Below, piece after piece: positions 39,962 to 43,373 of a stretch of 43,373 bases of DNA. This DNA comes from Sporomusaceae bacterium (lineage in GTDB: Bacteria > Bacillota > Negativicutes > UBA1444). The stretch lies in assembly GCA_018434355.1 (NCBI GenBank), contig JAHDPL010000006.1, positions 1 to 43,373 of the forward strand. Reading direction: 5' to 3'. A program made the position numbers and the translations under genes. Under the pieces are notes generated by a model. It searched no databases. It was not told where the DNA came from and saw nothing but the letters and a program-made list of their open reading frames with translations. Every line of letters starts with the position of its first letter. Positions within the stretch are counted from its first letter, which is position 1.

Positions 39962-40587
39962 AGCTCAGCCGCCACGCAGTAGACGATGTACTGTTTCCAG
40001 CGCCGGATGGTTCGTTCATCTACGCCAAGCTTATATGACAGTCCTGCGGTTGTGTACCGGCTCTGCCAATACTCTTCCATGACCGCCTGCTTGTCCTGAC
40101 ACAACCCTTGGTAGATAGTTTCAATCGCTTTCCGGGTTTTCTCCAGTTCGGTGACTTTCCGGTTCATGCTGAGTTTTACCGCTTTGCTCGCCGTGCTGTC
40201 ACCCAGGCTGCTGCTTCGCCCTTCTTGTTTTTCCGGTGTCTCGAGAATAATGTTGTTTTTTAGCCGATTGAGTTCCTTCAAGTTATTCTTGTACTGACGA
40301 ATTTCCTGCTCGACATACTTAAACGTGTTTTTGCTGAGCCGATGCTTTTTGATGCATGCCGCTACATACTCTTCATGGTCAATATTCAGCCCGTCGCACA
40401 GCGTCGCGCACCAGGCAGTATGAATAAACCGCTTGGCATCGCAGTGTTCTGCGTCAATGCGGGTTAGTTTGCATGAATCTTTAAATGAACACCACTCCGG
40501 GCAGCCTTTATCGCCGGCATAATCATCACAGGCTTTCTTCAAAATGCTGGCCATGAGTCTTCTGGCCCCGATATCATCTAAACTCAT
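39949..40587 (-). CDS. RinA/ArpU-like phage late transcription regulator
   Basis: The 212-residue protein has a C-terminal 60 residues (ETIYQGLCQDKQAVMEEYWQ, YTTAGLSYKLGVDERTIRRW) matching the RinA/ArpU/DUF1492-type regulators, a sigma-region-4-like helix-turn-helix that activates late phage genes. The N-terminal half, with paired cysteines (GCPEWCSFKDSC) and a basic helical linker, is an added domain that may bind zinc. Its position between replication and packaging genes is the usual one. The ATG at 40587 has GGGGAGGA upstream and overlaps the helicase stop. The repeats carrying TGTCC motifs next to its 3' end and upstream of the late genes are candidate targets. Confidence 0.72.
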   Translation of the reverse strand: MSLDDIGARRLMASILKKACDDYAGDKGCPEWCSFKDSCKLTRIDAEHCDAKRFIHTAWCATLCDGLNIDHEEYVAACIKKHRLSKNTFKYVEQEIRQYKNNLKELNRLKNNIILETPEKQEGRSSSLGDSTASKAVKLSMNRKVTELEKTRKAIETIYQGLCQDKQAVMEEYWQSRYTTAGLSYKLGVDERTIRRWKQYIVYCVAAELNYL

Positions 40588-41943
40588 CTACGTTTCCTCC
40601 CCACTCTTGCTTTTACCGCTTGCAGCAGCGCCGCCTGACTCGCGTCCTTTCTCGCCAGCGCCGCCATCACATCTTCGTCAATCGTGTCTTTGGCAACCAA
40701 ATGATGGATTACCACCGTTTCTTTCTGACCCTGCCGCCAGAGCCTGGCATTGGTTTGCTGATATAGTTCCAGACTCCAGGTCAGACTGAACCATACGAGA
40801 GTGGAGCCGCCCGCTTGCAAGTTCAGACCGTGCCCAGCTGACGCTGGATGGATCAGTGCGACGGATATCTTCCCTGCATTCCAGCGGCGAATCGATTCTT
40901 CACCATCCAGCTGCTCGCCAGGAAAGCGATCCAGTATACGGGTCCGATCGTGTTTGAACCAGTAAGCGATGAGGACCGGCTTGCCGTTTGCCGCTTCAAT
41001 GATGTCTTCCAGCGCGTCTATTTTACATTCATGGATGTGGGCGACGCCGCCATTTTCATCATAAACTGCACCATTTGCCAGTTGCAGCAGTTTGCCGGAC
41101 AGGGCGGCAGCATTTGCTGCATCAATCTCTTTACCGTTCAGAGATAGCACCAGTTCATCTTTAAGCGTTTGATAGTGTTGCCATTCTGGCTCAGAAAGCT
41201 TGACATTAATTTCGTTCATCACGAGTTTCGGCAACTTCAGGTAGTCAGCGTTCTTCATGCTGATCGTGATGTCGGAAATCTGGTTATAGATATCTTGCTC
41301 CGCACCGGGCTTTGGTTTATAGGAGAACACCATCTGCTGGTTGCGTTTATCCGGTACAAAGTAAGTGTTTCTGTAGTTTCCTATAAAACGTCCGAGCCGC
41401 TGCCCCAAATCAAGCAGCCGAAACTCGGCCCACAAATCCATCATTCCGTTAGCCGAAGGGGTCCCGGTCATCCCGACCAATCTCCGAATGCCTGGCCGGA
41501 CTTTCATCAGGCTTTTGAACCGTTTGGCCTGATGCGATTTGAACGAAGACAACTCATCAATCACCACCATGTCATAGTCGAACGGCAGTCCACTGCCTTC
41601 AATCAGCCATGGCACGTTTTCCCGGTTGATGAGGTAGACCTGGGCTTTTTGCAGCAGCGCCGCCTTCCGCTCTGCTTCCGTTCCCACAGCGACGGAATAG
41701 GCGAGTCCTTGCAAGTGATCCCACTTTTCAGCCTCTGCTGGCCAAGTATCTCTGGCAACACGCAACGGCGCAATGATCAGCACTTTCCGGATTTGAAAAC
41801 TGTCCAGCGTCAGGTCAAAGATGGCGGAAAGGGCAATCACCGTTTTGCTAACCGAGGCCCATATCCAGGAATATTGCGGCGACCGACTTGGTCAACAGAT
41901 AATCAGTCGCAAACTTTTGATATTCGTGCGGTATGAACTTCAT
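40584..41943 (-). pseudogene. SNF2/DEAD-type phage helicase broken in Walker A
   Basis: From the ATG at 41943 (GGAGGTGATG upstream) the frame reads FIPHEYQKFATDYLLTKSVA, then AIFLDMGLG and a stop. The expected next residues, KTVIALSAIFDLTL, follow immediately but in another frame: four extra bases (TTAG within GGTTAGCAAAACG, about 41848-41851) split the GLGKT motif. The remaining 400 residues are intact, with helicase motifs VVIDELSSFKSH, LVGMTGTPSANG, and the C-terminal HPASAGHGLNLQAGGSTLVW and QTNARLWRQGQKETV. Any product from internal starts would lack the ATP-binding loop. A sequencing error cannot be excluded. The intact form would help phage replication. Confidence 0.8.
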
Positions 41944-42232
41944 GCGGCATCACCTCCTCCAGCATCGCGCTCATCAATTCAGAGATCTTCCCCGCATCGT
42001 CCAGAACAAATACCCGGCATCCCAAACGCCTGAGCAGTTCATGTCTTTTCACTTGCAACGGTCGCGGCTTCCCTCCGGGTGCTTTTACTTCCACGAATGC
42101 CACATAATTCATTGGCAATATCACCAAACGGTCCGGCATTCCAGACAGACCGAGGCAAGTGAACTTGATCGCCAGCCCGCCAACCTTCTTCACTGCCTGG
42201 ACCAGTTTTTGTTCGATCACTTTTTCTCGCAT
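41903..42232 (-). CDS. VRR-NUC domain nuclease
   Basis: The 109-residue protein is a single VRR-NUC domain of the PD-(D/E)xK nuclease fold: an N-terminal acid in REKVIEQKLVQAVKK, the GMPDRLV motif (about 31-37), FVEVKAPGGKPRPLQVKRHE with the E-x-K pair, and the final strand CRVFVLDD. Such small stand-alone nucleases, related to Holliday-junction resolvases, are standard in replication modules of Firmicute phages, next to VirE and SNF2-type genes. It overlaps the start of the helicase gene by 41 bp. A GAGGAGGA site precedes the ATG. Confidence 0.9.
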   Translation of the reverse strand: MREKVIEQKLVQAVKKVGGLAIKFTCLGLSGMPDRLVILPMNYVAFVEVKAPGGKPRPLQVKRHELLRRLGCRVFVLDDAGKISELMSAMLEEVMPHEVHTARISKVCD

Positions 42233-42280
42233 CGGTTCCTCCTCTTTGTGCCGATCGTTGTGCCCAAAGGTTTTAAACTC

Positions 42281-42294
42281 TATACGCGCGTATA
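42281..42294. repeat. 14-bp perfect palindrome TATACGCGCGTATA
   Basis: This palindrome lies in the 213-bp gap between the VirE-type and VRR-NUC genes, about 50 bp upstream of the nuclease start. It is too short for a terminator and could be a protein-binding site. Nothing else was recognised in the gap. Confidence 0.3.
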
Positions 42295-42445
42295 CGTGTA
42301 TTGCGTGCCTACCTGCTCTCTCTTTTCTTTATAACCCACATATTCATAGAAGAAGCAAAGGCACAATGGGAACAGACACAACGACGGTCCTTGAAAAATG
42401 GCGGTTTCGGCTTCTGCCGATTCAATGTGCTGAGGTTGTGCTGAA

Positions 42446-43373
42446 TTACTCCGGCACATCAACCGTTCGAACAAAAATACGCTGCGGGCCGTACAAGGAC
42501 AGGTTCTTTTTCCCGGTCTTGTTGCCGGTGAATTTCGCCCAGCCGCCGATTCGATTCAAGATCCCCTCGATTTCATAGGAATCGGATTTCTTTAGCGCTT
42601 CACGGTTTTTACCAAAACATTCGCACCAGATTTCCATAATGCACACCTGCTCCCGCCGCACCGAACCGCTGCGTGCGTCGCCGCCGAATTCACTGCCGCT
42701 TAGAAAACCCCGTCTGGCGTATAAATCGAGCTTGTCCCAATCCTCCGGCAGTAACGCATCGAGGTACTCCGTCACCAGCCCCTCGCGATCATCACCCTCG
42801 ATCGCATCCCGCTGCTGGGTGATCGCTTCTTCCGCCAGACTCCCCTTCAGGAACAGTTCTTCACCGGCTTGATATCGCTGGATCGCCTCCGCCCATATCT
42901 GATCTATCTCTGCCAGATCCCAGGCCCGATATTTTCCTGCGCCGGTGACGCGTACCGGCCAAAACCGGCGATTGCCGGTAATGTCGCGCAGGAAACCGCC
43001 GTCGCTGTTGGTGGTGCCAACGATGATGCAGGAACGCGGATGGCTTTCCACCGTGACCCCGTAGGACTGGCGATACTTATCGTCGACGCGGGTAATGAAC
43101 GATTTCACCGTTTCCACGTCCAGCTTCTTGATGCCGGCCAGCTCACCCAGTTCCAAGATCCAGTACCCTTGCAATTTTTCCGGCGCGGTTTTGTCTTTCA
43201 TATCCGAGATGGCAAGGGAATCGGAGTACCACTTCCCGCCCAGCCGGGCAAACAGGGTCGATTTGCCGATTCCTTGCGCGCCGTTAAGCACCAGGATGGA
43301 ATCAAATTTGATTCCCGGCTGATAAATCCGGGCAACCGCCGCCACGAGGGTTTTTCGCGTCACCGCTCGTACG
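42446..43373 (-). CDS. VirE/D5-type replication ATPase (partial, runs off right edge)
   Basis: The frame is open to the window edge; the 305 residues from a GTG at 43363 are preceded by in-frame codons, so the true start lies beyond the window. The ATPase domain has Walker A NGAQGIGKST and further superfamily 3-type motifs (GYWILELGELAGIKKLDVET, VESHPRSCIIVGTTNSDGGF, LRDITGNRRFWPV). It belongs to the virulence-associated E family, which in phages forms a replicative helicase, often fused to a primase. The C-terminal 60 residues (EIWCECFGKNREALKKSDSY) are a winged-helix-like domain. It heads the visible replication module, followed by VRR-NUC and the helicase remnant. Confidence 0.9.
   Translation of the reverse strand, partial: VRAVTRKTLVAAVARIYQPGIKFDSILVLNGAQGIGKSTLFARLGGKWYSDSLAISDMKDKTAPEKLQGYWILELGELAGIKKLDVETVKSFITRVDDKYRQSYGVTVESHPRSCIIVGTTNSDGGFLRDITGNRRFWPVRVTGAGKYRAWDLAEIDQIWAEAIQRYQAGEELFLKGSLAEEAITQQRDAIEGDDREGLVTEYLDALLPEDWDKLDLYARRGFLSGSEFGGDARSGSVRREQVCIMEIWCECFGKNREALKKSDSYEIEGILNRIGGWAKFTGNKTGKKNLSLYGPQRIFVRTVDVPE

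Noticed and set aside
42280-42474. Minus-strand frame of 64 codons between the VirE-type and VRR-NUC genes
   Set aside because: Starts inside the VirE-type gene with no ribosome binding site and has an unnatural composition.
1-43373. CRISPR arrays, tRNA and rRNA genes
   Set aside because: No regularly spaced repeats, cloverleaf-like sequences or rRNA-like stretches were noticed on reading; this was not a computed search.

Overview
The window is an accessory region of a Firmicute-type genome, most likely a diderm member of the Negativicutes (Sporomusa/Pelosinus-like). That host assignment is an inference. It rests on Firmicute-style ribosome binding sites, a Gram-positive LexA box (GAAC-N4-GTTC), and a prophage that pairs Firmicute-type head, replication and holin genes with a tail tip and a spanin-like lysis protein typical of phages of outer-membrane bacteria. 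No rRNA, tRNA or CRISPR array was seen.

Left part (1 to about 8.5 kb): AT-richer, mosaic, host-like DNA. It begins with the edge of an apparent IS3-type element, a helix-turn-helix/zinc-finger protein, and an IS30 element (987-2201). The IS30 copy is flanked by a 14-bp direct repeat and splits a small 81-codon gene. Next come a DUF169 protein and a MarR repressor with palindromic operators. A three-gene group on the minus strand then looks like a conflict or defence module: a large DUF262/DUF1524 (GmrSD-like) protein, a macro-domain/HTH protein and a vWA protein.

Middle (8.8 to 13.7 kb): a Y-family polymerase and a small overlapping ORF sit behind a promoter with an SOS box in its spacer. 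Then come two tandem serine recombinases (the probable prophage integration genes) and a plus-strand mismatch-specific DNA glycosylase.

Right part (13.7 kb to the end): a prophage read right to left. Replication and early genes come first (VirE-type ATPase, VRR-NUC nuclease, a SNF2-type helicase broken in its Walker A motif, a RinA/ArpU-like late regulator). HNH, HTH/zinc and ParB-methyltransferase genes follow, then small and large terminase, portal, ClpP-type protease, HK97 capsid, head fibre and connectors, tail tube, tail chaperones joined by a probable -1 frameshift, tape measure, a tail tip in the order of Rhodobacter gene transfer agents (DUF2460, DUF2163, NlpC/P60, hub, DUF2793), holin, amidase and a spanin-like protein.

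Two cargo insertions interrupt this order. One is a probable MqsA/Panacea toxin-antitoxin pair with its own promoter and terminator between large terminase and portal. The other is an AT-rich plus-strand PemK-like toxin gene followed by a structured candidate ncRNA, placed between two 46 to 49-bp imperfect direct repeats. The second is the best candidate in the window for an undescribed system. Several intrinsic terminators lie inside the co-directional phage operon, which suggests readthrough or antitermination control. The helicase lesion and the inserted terminator raise the possibility that the prophage is no longer fully functional.
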